A stretch of 64,000 nt of DNA from Streptomyces sp. NBC_01275 (lineage in GTDB: Bacteria; Actinomycetota; Actinomycetes; Streptomycetales; Streptomycetaceae). Positions 35,152 to 43,983 of this stretch are shown in pieces. How positions within the stretch are numbered: the first letter of the stretch is position 1; each line of letters starts with the position of its first letter. The notes beneath the pieces are model-generated. The model worked only from the letters and a program-made list of their open reading frames with translations, had not been told where the DNA came from and did not search any database. Position numbers and translations under genes: made by a program. The stretch covers positions 10,292,001 through 10,356,000 of the forward strand of contig NZ_JAPEOZ010000001.1 in assembly GCF_026340655.1 (NCBI RefSeq). The letters are read 5' to 3'.

Positions 35152-36450
35152 TCAGCCGTTGTCCAGGTCCGCCTGGATCTTCTTCATGAAGTCCTGCGCG
35201 GAGAGGGACCCGGTGACCAGCGGTGCTGCGTTCGTCTGGCTGGTCTCGGTCGCCTTCGTGTTGAAAAGCGCCTCGAACCACAGAGTGCTGGTCGTGGTCT
35301 TGGAGATGGTGTCCTGCACCTGCTGGGTGAGCGGCGGCAGCGTGCCGGTGTCGCCGCTGGGCTTGAACCCGGAGATCGTGCCCTGGTCCTTCAGCGAGGC
35401 CGCGCCGTAGTTCTTGGCGGTGCAGGAGAGCCAGTCGCCGACCTTGGAGTCGTACGACTTCGCGGAGACGGCGACCGGGAGACCGACGTTGGCCGGGAGC
35501 TGGTCCGCGGACCCCTTGCCGCCGGACACGGTCGGGAACGGCATGAAGCCTATGTCGTCCGCGCCGACCTGGTTCTTGGTCTTGTCGTTGAAGTCGCCCA
35601 GCGCCCAACTGCCCATGTAGAACATCGCGGCCTTGCCGGTCAGGAACTGCTGCACCCCGGTGTCGTAGTCGATCGACCCGACGCCCTTGCCGAAGTAGCC
35701 CGCCTTGCCCAGGTCGGCGATGGCCTGCGCGGCCTTGACGTACGCGGGGTCGGTCAGCTTCGCCTTGCCGTCCGCGACGGCCTGGAGGGCGTCGGGGCCC
35801 AGCTCCCGGTAGAGGTAGCCGCTGATGAGACGGGTGAGGGGCCATCCCTCCTTGCCCGCCGCGGAGAAGGGGGTCACCCCCGCGCCCTTCAGCTTCGCCG
35901 CGGCCGCGACCAGTTCGTCGTACGTCGTCGGGACGGCGATTCCGTGGGCGGCGAGCAGCTTCTTGTTGTACCAGATGCCCTCGATGTTGAACTGGTAGGG
36001 CATGACGTTGAACTTGCCGTACAGGTTCTGCACCGTCTTGACCGCGGCCGGCTGGATGTCGTCCCACACTCCGAGGTCCTTGAGCGTCTTCTCGAGGTCG
36101 AGGACCTGCCCGGCCTTGTCCAGCGTCTTGGTCAGCTCCGGGGTGCCTCCCGCAGCGAACTGCACGGGCAGCGCGTCCTGCCCGGCGAGCAGTTGCACCT
36201 TCTGGTCGACGTTGCTGATCGGCAGTGTCTGGATCTTCAGCGGCAGCGCCGCGTTCTGCGTCTTGCACGCGCCGGTGCTCAGGGTCTTGAGCTCCTGCTG
36301 CACGATGTGGTTGTCGTCGTTGATGGTGAGGGAGTAGTCCTTGGCGCCGCCGCTCGACGCGTTCGTGCCGCCGCAGCCCGTCAGGACGAGGCCGGCGGTG
36401 GTGGCGGTCGCCAGGACGACGAGGGTGCGGGGCTTGAGGGTGTGGTGCAC
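35152..36450 (-). CDS. Sugar-binding lipoprotein of the rhamnosidase/arabinan operon
   Basis: A 432-residue family 1 solute-binding protein. I choose GTG 36450 as start: GAGGAG lies 8 nt upstream, and the n-region VHHTLKPRTLVVLATATTAG leads to the lipobox VLTGC (Cys about 26). An upstream ATG at 36492 in the same frame would place the start inside the operator palindrome and spoil the signal peptide. The mature part is rich in conserved SBP blocks (GIWYNKKLLAAHGIAVPTTY, KAAMFYMGSWALGDF). First gene of the operon; a perfect 18-bp operator lies 27 bp upstream. Confidence 0.92.
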   Translation of the reverse strand: MHHTLKPRTLVVLATATTAGLVLTGCGGTNASSGGAKDYSLTINDDNHIVQQELKTLSTGACKTQNAALPLKIQTLPISNVDQKVQLLAGQDALPVQFAAGGTPELTKTLDKAGQVLDLEKTLKDLGVWDDIQPAAVKTVQNLYGKFNVMPYQFNIEGIWYNKKLLAAHGIAVPTTYDELVAAAAKLKGAGVTPFSAAGKEGWPLTRLISGYLYRELGPDALQAVADGKAKLTDPAYVKAAQAIADLGKAGYFGKGVGSIDYDTGVQQFLTGKAAMFYMGSWALGDFNDKTKNQVGADDIGFMPFPTVSGGKGSADQLPANVGLPVAVSAKSYDSKVGDWLSCTAKNYGAASLKDQGTISGFKPSGDTGTLPPLTQQVQDTISKTTTSTLWFEALFNTKATETSQTNAAPLVTGSLSAQDFMKKIQADLDNG

Positions 36451-36476
36451 GGGGTTGCTCCTCGCGGTGCACAGCG

Positions 36477-36494
36477 CATTGAAGCGCTTCAATG
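36477..36494. promoter_or_regulatory. LacI-type operator before the transporter operon
   Basis: CATTGAAGCGCTTCAATG, a perfect 18-bp palindrome 27 bp upstream of the binding-protein start. The CG at its centre is typical of LacI/GalR operators. Two variants of the same sequence lie at 37768 and 38012. Confidence 0.85.
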
Positions 36495-36637
36495 TTGCCC
36501 GGAACCTATGCGCCGCTACACGGCCATGTCAAGAATGATTCGTCGATATTTCTGAACCGCGATGTGTGCACAGCAACAGGAATCGGCACGCCAGGAGGGC
36601 AGAGCCCCTCAGGGGGAGACGGGTGCGGGCTCCGTGC

Positions 36638-37681
36638 TCAGCGCGGCGCGCTGGAGCGGATGATCAGCTCCGGCTCGAGCACGACGGTGGCATGCCGATG
36701 CTGCTCACCGGAGGCCACCTCGTCCATCAGCAACCGCATCGCTTCCTGACCCATGGCCCGCCCGGGCAGGTCCACCGCGGTCAGGGGCACCGCCGCGGAA
36801 CCGGCCGTGCGGTTGTTCTCGCAGCCCACGACCGCGACCTGGTCGGGTACACCGATGCCGGCCACGGTGTGCAGTTCGTGGATGATGCCGTTGGCCAGTT
36901 CGTCGGCGACGACGACAAGGCCGTCCGGCAGGTCGCCGGGCTTGCGCTTGGCGAGAGCCTTCCCGACCAGGTGGCCGTGCGCCGTGGTCAGGCCGACGCT
37001 GTCGATCTCCTCCAGCGTCACACGGGCGCCGGCCTCCTCGACCGCCGCGTGTACCCCCCTGCGCCGGTCGCGCACGGGCTGGTAGTCGTCGTGCGCGACC
37101 ACGTAGGCCAGCCTGGTGCGTCCGGTGTCGATGAGGTGGCGTGCCGCGAGATACCCCACGTGCTCGTTGTTGACCAGCACCGAGCAGCAGGTGCCCGGCC
37201 TCGGCGAGAAGTTCAGGAGCACGATCTGGCGTCCGTGCGAGCGCATCCGGGCGATGCCCGCGGTGGAGTCCTCCATCGGGGCCAGCAGCATGCCGGTCAC
37301 CCTGGCCTGGTCGAAGACGTCCAGGTAGTCGTCCTGGAGCCCCATGTCACACGTCGTGTTCGCGAGCAGCAGGTTGAGGCCGGCCGCGCGGGCCGCCTCC
37401 TGTGCGCCGTGCGCCATGTCGATGAACAGCGAGTTCTCGATGTCCGCGAGGACCATCCCGACGCTGTCGTTCGACCCGGACGCCAGCGACCGGGCCGCGT
37501 CGTTGCGCACGAAACCCAGCCGGGCGATGGCTTCGCGCACGCGCTGCGCCGTCACCGGGCTGACCTTGGCCGGATGGTTCAGGACATTGGACACCGTGCC
37601 GAGCGAGACGCCCGCCGCCTTCGCGACGTCCTGCATGCTCGGACCGGCGTGCCCGTTCGCCCGTGGACCTGCGGCTGCCAC
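36638..37681 (-). CDS. LacI-family regulator of the rhamnosyl/arabinosyl oligosaccharide regulon
   Basis: A 347-residue LacI protein. I choose GTG 37681, with GAGGAG 4 nt upstream, over the longer frame to 37783, which would cover the operator. The HTH is at about 18-40 (SMQDVAKAAGVSLGTVSNVL), then the hinge, then the periplasmic-binding-protein domain (GMVLADIENSLFIDMAHGAQ). It is located 187 bp upstream of the transporter operon, and an operator half-matches its own promoter, so it is likely autoregulated. Expected role: repressor released by an imported pectin-derived oligosaccharide. Confidence 0.92.
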   Translation of the reverse strand: MAAAGPRANGHAGPSMQDVAKAAGVSLGTVSNVLNHPAKVSPVTAQRVREAIARLGFVRNDAARSLASGSNDSVGMVLADIENSLFIDMAHGAQEAARAAGLNLLLANTTCDMGLQDDYLDVFDQARVTGMLLAPMEDSTAGIARMRSHGRQIVLLNFSPRPGTCCSVLVNNEHVGYLAARHLIDTGRTRLAYVVAHDDYQPVRDRRRGVHAAVEEAGARVTLEEIDSVGLTTAHGHLVGKALAKRKPGDLPDGLVVVADELANGIIHELHTVAGIGVPDQVAVVGCENNRTAGSAAVPLTAVDLPGRAMGQEAMRLLMDEVASGEQHRHATVVLEPELIIRSSAPR

Positions 37682-37767
37682 GACGCTCCTCGACTTCCGG
37701 TCTCGATCGGCCTGGACACGAATTGACGGGGCCAGGTCGGTTTGGACAGGCGTAGAATACACGCTTT

Positions 37768-37785
37768 CTTTGAAGCGCTCCAATG
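37768..37785. promoter_or_regulatory. Operator in the LacI gene promoter
   Basis: CTTTGAAGCGCTCCAATG matches the perfect palindrome at 36477 in 16 of 18 positions. It lies 87 bp upstream of the chosen GTG start, suggesting autoregulation. Confidence 0.75.
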
Positions 37786-38011
37786 TCTACGTGAGGCCCC
37801 GCTCTTCCAGGTGACCGGAGGGTGGCACGGATGCCGAGGTCACGGTGCCTCACCTCCGGAGCGCACGCGAGTCGCCGCGCTCTCCCGAGGCCACCCGTCG
37901 TCCGACTGCCCGTTCAAGGGAGCGTGGCCCGGTGTGAGAGCTCAGCCAGCGCGATGAGTGCGCGGACTCTTGACGGGCGGCGCGGAGGGTGTCAGCCTCG
38001 CATCGCCAAAA

Positions 38012-38029
38012 GATTGAAGCGCATCAATC
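38012..38029. promoter_or_regulatory. Operator upstream of the secreted propeller enzyme
   Basis: GATTGAAGCGCATCAATC matches the 36477 site in 15 of 18 positions and is itself nearly palindromic. It lies about 165 bp upstream of the start at 38196 and ties that gene to the LacI regulon. Confidence 0.75.
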
Positions 38030-38195
38030 TCGTCCTCCATCACGTGCGCCCCCACCCAGCGATGACGTTTCCGGTGTCGAGCCGGGCCGTGGCTCGACCG
38101 GATCGGTGCTGCCCTTCTGCTTCGGAGCACGCAGCGAGCTCACGCCCGCGCCGTGTTCCCTGCCCTTCTCTCACTGTCGAGGGAGTCACGAATCC

Positions 38196-40196
38196 ATGCA
38201 CAGGAACAGGCGATCATGGGCGAAGGCCGCCGCCATCGGCGCGGTGGCCGCCCTGGTGCCCTTCACGGCACCGGTTGTGTCCGCCCACGCCGTCACCTAC
38301 AGCGGCGGCGTCATGTGGCAGCCGCCGAGCGGAGCCCCCTCCTACGGGTCGCTCTACGCGCACGCCATCCGGCTGGAGCACAGCACCGACGCCAACGGCA
38401 CGCTCCTTGCGTCCTTCGAGCAGTACTCGGGCAACGGCATGCCGGTGTACCGCAGCACCGACTCGGGACACACCTGGACACAGATCTCCACGATCAACGA
38501 CCAGGCCAACTCCTGGAACGACATCCAGCTCGAACCCGTGCTCTACGAACTGCCACAGGCCATCGGCTCGTTCCCGGCAGGGACGATCATCGCCGCGGGC
38601 GACTCCATGCCCACCGACAACTCCAAGACCAAGATCGACATGTATGCCAGCACCGACCACGGCGTCACCTGGTCCTTCGTCAGCTCCATCGCCACCGGCG
38701 GAGACGCCGTGGCCTCCAACGGCCACACCCCCGTGTGGGAGCCGTACTTCATGGTGGCGAACAACAAGCTGATCGCCTGGATCTCGGACCAGCGGGACCC
38801 CGCGCACGGACAGAAACTCGCCCACTTCACCACGACCGACGGCGTCAACTGGTCCTCCGAGGTCGACGACGTCACCTACTCGGACTACAACGCCCGACCC
38901 GGTATGGCGATCGTCACCCGCCTCGGCAACGGGAAGTACATCCTCACCTACGAGTACTGCAACGCGCCGATCTCGGGCTGCCCGATCTACTACAAGATCG
39001 CAGACAACCCCGAGAACTTCGGCTCGGTCACCGGAGTACAGCTCGTCACCACGGACGGTATCCAGCCCAAGGCCAATCCGTATGTCACCTGGCTGCCGAG
39101 CGGCGGCCCCAACGGCACGATCGTCGTGCAGGCGTACAGCGACCAGCAGCTGTACAAGAGCACGGACGACGGCTCGACCTGGGTGCGCATGTTCTCCAAC
39201 ACCGTCTCGGGCTACAGCCGCGGCCTGCTCCCGCTCGCCGACGGCAAGAGCCTTCTGGTCACCCGCGGCGGCGTACTGACCACCAACGGCACCAACAAGG
39301 TCACCTACGGCATCGACGACTACGGCGGCGGCATTTCGACGGGGACCGGCTACAAGATCCAGAACGAGCTGAGCAACGACGTCCTGGGCGTCCCCAACGC
39401 CAACTCCGGATCCCAGGTCGTCCAGGCCGCCGACAACGGGACCGCCGACCACAACTGGCAGTTCCAGCTGCAGAGCAACGGGTACTACCGCATCTACAAC
39501 ACCTTCAGCCAGAAGTACCTCGCCATCCCGGGCGGCTCGCTGTCCTCCGGAACAGGCGCCATCCAGTGGACGTCGACGGGCGGTGCGGAGCAGGACTGGT
39601 CGGTCCGGCCGGCACCGGCCGGCGGATACACCGTCGTCAACCGGCGCAGTGACCTGGCCCTGACCATGGCCACCGACGCGAACGGCCAGACCCAACTGCT
39701 CGAGCAGGCCAGGCAGGCCCCGCTCACGTCCTCGGCGAACCAGCGGTGGAACCTCGTCCAGACGGCGGCGCCCGACTTCACCAGCGGACAGTTCGTGATG
39801 GCCAACGTCAACAGCGGAAAGTACGCGGAGGTGGTCGGAAGCGGTGACGGAACGCAGGCCGACCAGTACCGCGATGTGAACCATCCGGATCAGTACTGGA
39901 CCTTCACGCGGACCGGCTCCTACTACACGATCACGAACACGTTCTCTGGCGACCTCCTCGACTCGGCGGGAGCCACCGCCAGCGGCAGCGCGGTCGTCCA
40001 GAAGCCGGCCTCCGGCGGAACGTCCCAGCAGTGGTCACTTACCGACACCGGTGACGGTAAATACCAGGTGGTCAACCGTGCCAGCCGACTGGCCCTGTCG
40101 GTGGTCGGCGCATCGACCGGCGACGGAGCCCTGCTGGACCAGGAGTCCGTCTCGACCGCATCCGCACAGCGCTGGACGATCACCAAGATCAACTAG
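38196..40196 (+). CDS. Secreted BNR-propeller glycoside hydrolase (GH93-like) with ricin-type lectin domains
   Basis: A 666-residue secreted protein, ATG 38196 with GAGGGAG upstream. The signal peptide ends near SAHA (about residue 32). Residues 40-385 form a six-bladed sialidase-like propeller with Asp-box repeats (STDSGHTWTQ, STDHGVTWSF, STDDGSTWVR). No sialidase Arg triad is apparent, and the start (SYGSLYAHAIRLEHSTDANG) is closer to GH93 exo-arabinanases than to GH33. Two ricin-B-type lectin domains follow (about 385-525 and 530-666, with repeated QW motifs such as NWQFQL, RWNLVQ, QWSLTD). An operator of the LacI regulon lies upstream, and an endo-arabinanase follows. Exo-arabinanase activity is a reasonable inference, not shown. 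Confidence 0.8.
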   Translation: MHRNRRSWAKAAAIGAVAALVPFTAPVVSAHAVTYSGGVMWQPPSGAPSYGSLYAHAIRLEHSTDANGTLLASFEQYSGNGMPVYRSTDSGHTWTQISTINDQANSWNDIQLEPVLYELPQAIGSFPAGTIIAAGDSMPTDNSKTKIDMYASTDHGVTWSFVSSIATGGDAVASNGHTPVWEPYFMVANNKLIAWISDQRDPAHGQKLAHFTTTDGVNWSSEVDDVTYSDYNARPGMAIVTRLGNGKYILTYEYCNAPISGCPIYYKIADNPENFGSVTGVQLVTTDGIQPKANPYVTWLPSGGPNGTIVVQAYSDQQLYKSTDDGSTWVRMFSNTVSGYSRGLLPLADGKSLLVTRGGVLTTNGTNKVTYGIDDYGGGISTGTGYKIQNELSNDVLGVPNANSGSQVVQAADNGTADHNWQFQLQSNGYYRIYNTFSQKYLAIPGGSLSSGTGAIQWTSTGGAEQDWSVRPAPAGGYTVVNRRSDLALTMATDANGQTQLLEQARQAPLTSSANQRWNLVQTAAPDFTSGQFVMANVNSGKYAEVVGSGDGTQADQYRDVNHPDQYWTFTRTGSYYTITNTFSGDLLDSAGATASGSAVVQKPASGGTSQQWSLTDTGDGKYQVVNRASRLALSVVGASTGDGALLDQESVSTASAQRWTITKIN

Positions 40197-40461
40197 CCTT
40201 GCCCTTCCGCAGGCGGACAGCCGGCCATGGCGTCCCACGGCAGAGCCGCCACCGATGATCTCCGCTGCTCAAGCGAGCCGGCAGGCAAACGCCCTCCGGT
40301 CCCGTACACAGTCTCCGTACCAGCCGCCTCCGTCCTCGGCCCGTCTCCCGAGGACTGGGCCGTAGGGCGGGACCGTGCCGGGCGGCGGACCCCCGAGCAG
40401 CCGACGGCCGACCGTCGGCCACTCGGTCGCACCTGCACATCAGCGACACAAAGGAGTTCGC

Positions 40462-41892
40462 ATGACCAGCCAGCGCACCGGAGGTCCACGCGCCGGAATC
40501 CACAGACGGCGCGGTCATCCCGCCCTCGCCGCGATCGTGGCCGCCCTCATGGTCTTCCTCGGTCTGGCCGCCGCCGGTCCGGCGCAGGCCCTCGGCGGTG
40601 ACATCCGTATGCACGACCCCTCCGTGATCAAGGTCGGCGGCTGCTACTACGGGTTCTCCACCGGGTTCGAGCACGACTCGCTCAACCCGAGCGGTTCCAT
40701 CACCGAGCGCAGGACCTGCGACAGCACCCCGGCCACCGGCTGGACCGAGATCGGCAACGTCTGGGATTCGACACCGTCCTGGATCACCGCCAAGCTCGGC
40801 TCGACCCCGCCGAACATCTGGGCCCCCGACATCAAGTACTTCAACGGTACGTACCACCTGTACTACGCGGGCTCGCTCTGGGGCACGAACTATGCGGTGA
40901 TGGGCCTGGCCACGGCCACGAACATCGAGGGCCCGTGGACCGACCAGGGCCTGGTCACGGACGTCAACTACCCGATCGACCCCAATGTCGACTGGGGTCC
41001 GGACGGCCGGCTGTACATCTCCTGGGGTTCCTGGACCGGCAGCGGCACCTACATGCACGTTCTGGACCAGTCCACCGGCAAGCTCTCCACCACCGACAAC
41101 AACCTCTGGCACATCGCCGTCGGCATCGAGAACCCGACGATCATCCTCAACGGCGGCTACTACTACCTCTTCGGCTCGAAGGGGGGCTGCTGCAACGGGG
41201 TCAACAGCACCTACTACACCGTGGTCGGCCGGGCCACCAGCATCACGGGACCGTACCTCGACCAGAACGGCACCGACATGGCCTCCGGCGGCGGGACCAG
41301 CGTCCTCACCGGCGCCTACCCGAGGGTGGCCGCGGGCGGGGCGGACGCCTACGACGACGGCTCGTCGAAGTTCCTCGCCTACCACTACTACGACGGGAAC
41401 AACTCCGGGCAGGAAACCCTCGACATCCGCCAGGTCACCTTCTCCGGCGGCTGGCCCGTCCTCGCCGGCCCCCTGGGGGCTGCGAACAACCACCTGCTGA
41501 ACCGCAACAGCGCCAAGTGCGCGGACGTCTGGTTCCTGAGCACGGCGGACGGCGCGGCCGTGAACGCGGGGAACTGCAACTCCGGGGCCAACCAGCAGTG
41601 GGTGTCGACGGCCGTCGGCTCCAACTATGAGCTGGTCAACGTCAACAGCGGCAAGTGCCTCCAGATCTCCGGCGCCTCCACCGCCGACGGCGCGGTCGCC
41701 GTCCAGTCGACATGCACCGGAGCCGCACAGCAGCTGTGGACGAAGACGGCGGTGATCGGCGGCTACGTGACCTTCGCCAACGTCAACAGCGGCAAGTGCC
41801 TCGAGGTCGCCGGGGGGTCGACCGCCAACGGGGCGGCCTTGGACCAGTCGACCTGCAACACCGGGTACAACCAGCAGTGGCTTGTCGTCTGA
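40462..41892 (+). CDS. Secreted GH43 endo-1,5-alpha-L-arabinanase-like enzyme with ricin-type lectin domain
   Basis: A 476-residue protein, ATG 40462 preceded by AAGGAG. The signal peptide runs to about AQA at residue 43. The GH43 propeller follows: catalytic Asp in MHDPSVIK (about 52), NIWAPDIKYFNGTYHLYYAG, the Asp in YPIDPNVDW, and the acidic residue in GIENPTIIL. This is the arabinanase subgroup of GH43. From about 350 a ricin-B/CBM13-like domain has three repeats ending QQWVST, QLWTKT and QQWLVV. It is downstream of the propeller enzyme in the same direction; the 265-bp gap may contain its own promoter. Confidence 0.88.
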   Translation: MTSQRTGGPRAGIHRRRGHPALAAIVAALMVFLGLAAAGPAQALGGDIRMHDPSVIKVGGCYYGFSTGFEHDSLNPSGSITERRTCDSTPATGWTEIGNVWDSTPSWITAKLGSTPPNIWAPDIKYFNGTYHLYYAGSLWGTNYAVMGLATATNIEGPWTDQGLVTDVNYPIDPNVDWGPDGRLYISWGSWTGSGTYMHVLDQSTGKLSTTDNNLWHIAVGIENPTIILNGGYYYLFGSKGGCCNGVNSTYYTVVGRATSITGPYLDQNGTDMASGGGTSVLTGAYPRVAAGGADAYDDGSSKFLAYHYYDGNNSGQETLDIRQVTFSGGWPVLAGPLGAANNHLLNRNSAKCADVWFLSTADGAAVNAGNCNSGANQQWVSTAVGSNYELVNVNSGKCLQISGASTADGAVAVQSTCTGAAQQLWTKTAVIGGYVTFANVNSGKCLEVAGGSTANGAALDQSTCNTGYNQQWLVV

Positions 41893-42250
41893 CATGCCGG
41901 GCGGCGTGTTCCTGTGACAGGAGACCGCTAGCATGCCCGCCTGTCCAGGGCGGAGGGCGCTGGACAGGCGGGCACGACGGTCGAGCCGACGGCTTGCCAC
42001 TCCATTGGATTACGGTCATACTCTAATCGTCGACGTGATGCTGAGGGGCTCGACCGCTCAGGGTTCCGATGCCTACGCCTTTGGCGTCGACCCCGCAGCT
42101 GCAGCCGCAGTCGGGAGACGTGGGTAACTGCTCTGTGCCCTCCCCGTCCGGAGAGGAGGGGGCGGCGTCGCCGCAGAAACCTCATTCTGAAAGGCGCGAC
42201 CGTGGGTGGCTCACGGGAAGTGCGAGGCGACGTGGTGACGTCGTACAAGA
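41893..42250. other. Intergenic region without a gene
   Basis: Holds the 3' flank of the arabinanase and a CCATTGGATTACGGTC segment (42001-42016) similar to one at 30.08 kb. No coding pattern is seen on either strand. Confidence 0.35.
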
Positions 42251-42259
42251 ACGCGCCGA

Positions 42260-42475
42260 GCGGCCGGGTCGCAGGGTGCCGTACCTCGCGACCTGCGTGT
42301 GCAGTTCTTCGGCCACGACATCGGCGACGAGGTCGTCCTTGGAGGCGACGTGGGCGTAGAAGGCTCCGTTGGTGAGCCCTGTGTCCGACATCAGCGTGGA
42401 GATGCCCGAGCCGTTGATGCCGTCTCCTTGGCGTAGCGCACCACGAGCTTCCTTCATTCGCTCCGTAAGGCAGTT
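42260..42475 (-). pseudogene. N-terminal (HTH) remnant of a TetR-family regulator
   Basis: MKEARGALRQGDGINGSGIS, then TLMSDTGLTNGAFYAHVASK and DDLVADVVAEELHTQVARYG match the DNA-binding half of TetR proteins. The first helix is degraded and the ligand-binding domain is missing. The frame then runs into unrelated sequence. Confidence 0.65.
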
Positions 42476-42484
42476 GCCTCGCAC

Positions 42485-43162
42485 TCAAGACTAATCCATG
42501 ACCTGACACACGTAATATTACGATCGGCAGGTTATTTCGGCTGCTGATCAGTGATCGTACGGACCGGGGTCGATGGCTCATGTGCGGAGGCGGGCGCCAG
42601 GTCCCAGCCGGGCGGTGACTTCCCCGGGAGTGAAGGCTGTGTGCTCCGCGGAGCGCTCGACGGCGACGCGGACCGGGGCGTCGCAGTCGGTGTGACGGAC
42701 GTCCAGCACGGGGCCCTCGGGGCCGAGGGTGTACGTCTCGCCCCACTGGCTCAGCGCTGCATGCTCTTCCCGGTGCCTCCCGCTCAAAGGTGAGCATCGG
42801 CGGCGACCGGTGATGTCGGTGCGACTCGAAGCCGAAACTGAGCTATCCCGCCGGCTCGATCGCCGCGCGCGTCAGTGTGCTGCGCAGCATTGTCCCCGCC
42901 CGGACCTTCGACAAGAGCGTCCGCAAACTCAACCGGATGACCGGCTGACAGCCACGGGGAACTTGCCAGAGGTGCCCAACGCGTAGATCCCGGTGCGCCT
43001 GATGTTGCCCGGTCGGCGGCTCGGATTCCGCTCGAGACTGCCTGCGACCGCGACAGCGGCGCCTACCTGCTGAAATTCGCCTGGGCGAAGATCGTCCGAC
43101 ACCAGATGGTATGTCCTTCGTCTTGCAGAACGCCGTTTGCGGTTGGTGACGATCCTGCTGGC
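42485..43162. other. 678 bp of degraded sequence, possible HxlR-type regulator tail
   Basis: A minus-strand stretch at 42770-42600 (EHAALSQWGETYTLGPEGPV, LDVRHTDCDAPVRVAVE) resembles the C-terminus of winged-helix HxlR-type regulators. Near 42860-42960 a plus-strand stretch (VLRSIVPARTFDKSVRKLNR) resembles the tail of a short-chain dehydrogenase. Both are too short to be sure. Nothing is intact. Confidence 0.3.
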
Positions 43163-43747
43163 CTATTTTGTGCCCGTTGTGGTTTTGTCGGTGGAACCGG
43201 AACCTGACACCACTTGTCGCTCAGCTCCCGAGGCCGACCCGAAGGTCTTCTCCAGGAGGGTGAACGACTTGGGTGCACCGCCCGGTTGCGGCTTGCCTGC
43301 CTTATGGCCGACGACCCGGTAGCCGGCGTTCAGGTAGTAGGCGTTGAGGCGTGTGTTGCCGGCCAGGCAGTCCAGACGCACGAACGCCCGCCCCGCCGCG
43401 GCAACGCGGCGCTCCGCAGCACGCAGCAGAAACCGCCCCGTCCCCGGCTGGGCGGTGCTGCGGTCCACCATCAGCCGATGCACATAGCCGGCCACCGGCG
43501 GCTGCGGTCCCCAGGCGTCCTCGTCTTCCCACCACAGCTCCCATGCCCCGGCCACGCGACCATCGGCCTCGGCGAGCCAGACCTCACCACTCACCATGGT
43601 CTTGCGGAAATGGTCCTCGTCCAGCTGGCCGGGCTGCCACTGGCCGGTGATGCCCTGGGCGAGCATCCAGCGGGCAGCGTCGTCACGCAGACGAACGAGA
43701 GTGGCGAGGTCGGTGTCTTCGGCGAGGCGGAAGTGCAGATCGTTCAC
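43163..43747 (-). CDS. GNAT-family N-acetyltransferase
   Basis: A 194-residue acetyltransferase, GTG start at 43747 (VNDLHFRLAEDTDLATLVRL). The acetyl-CoA-binding region is YVHRLMVDRSTAQPGTGRFL, then RAFVRLDCLAGNTRLNAYYL and NAGYRVVGHK, the typical C-terminal GNAT motif. Substrate cannot be told. It stands alone between two mobile-element remnants; the Ser/Thr-rich C-terminal tail is longer than usual. Confidence 0.85.
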   Translation of the reverse strand: MNDLHFRLAEDTDLATLVRLRDDAARWMLAQGITGQWQPGQLDEDHFRKTMVSGEVWLAEADGRVAGAWELWWEDEDAWGPQPPVAGYVHRLMVDRSTAQPGTGRFLLRAAERRVAAAGRAFVRLDCLAGNTRLNAYYLNAGYRVVGHKAGKPQPGGAPKSFTLLEKTFGSASGAERQVVSGSGSTDKTTTGTK

Positions 43748-43983
43748 GTCGCGATCCTCGCACGGCTCGCACGCGCACTCGAAGCTGTCCCTCCAGTCCC
43801 AGCCGAGCGCCAGCGTTGTCAGTTCCCATCGACATTTTCGAACTGCCCGACCGCTAAGTGCTGCCCGAAACCGTGGACAAACGTTGCTCGCTCTCGCTTA
43901 CGAAACCATCGGTGGGACTGGCGGCTCGTTGTCCCGTAGAGCAGCGGCCGTTTGGGCGTTCCCGGTCGCGGGTGGGGTGTGGG

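Noticed and set aside
36451..36492. Alternative ATG start at 36492 for the sugar-binding protein
   Set aside because: It would place the start codon within the operator palindrome and add residues that disrupt the lipoprotein signal; GTG 36450 has GAGGAG at the right distance.
38196..40196. Annotation of the propeller enzyme as a true sialidase
   Set aside because: Asp-box repeats are present, but the Arg triad and the sialic-acid context are not evident; the regulon and the neighbouring arabinanase favour a GH93-like enzyme.
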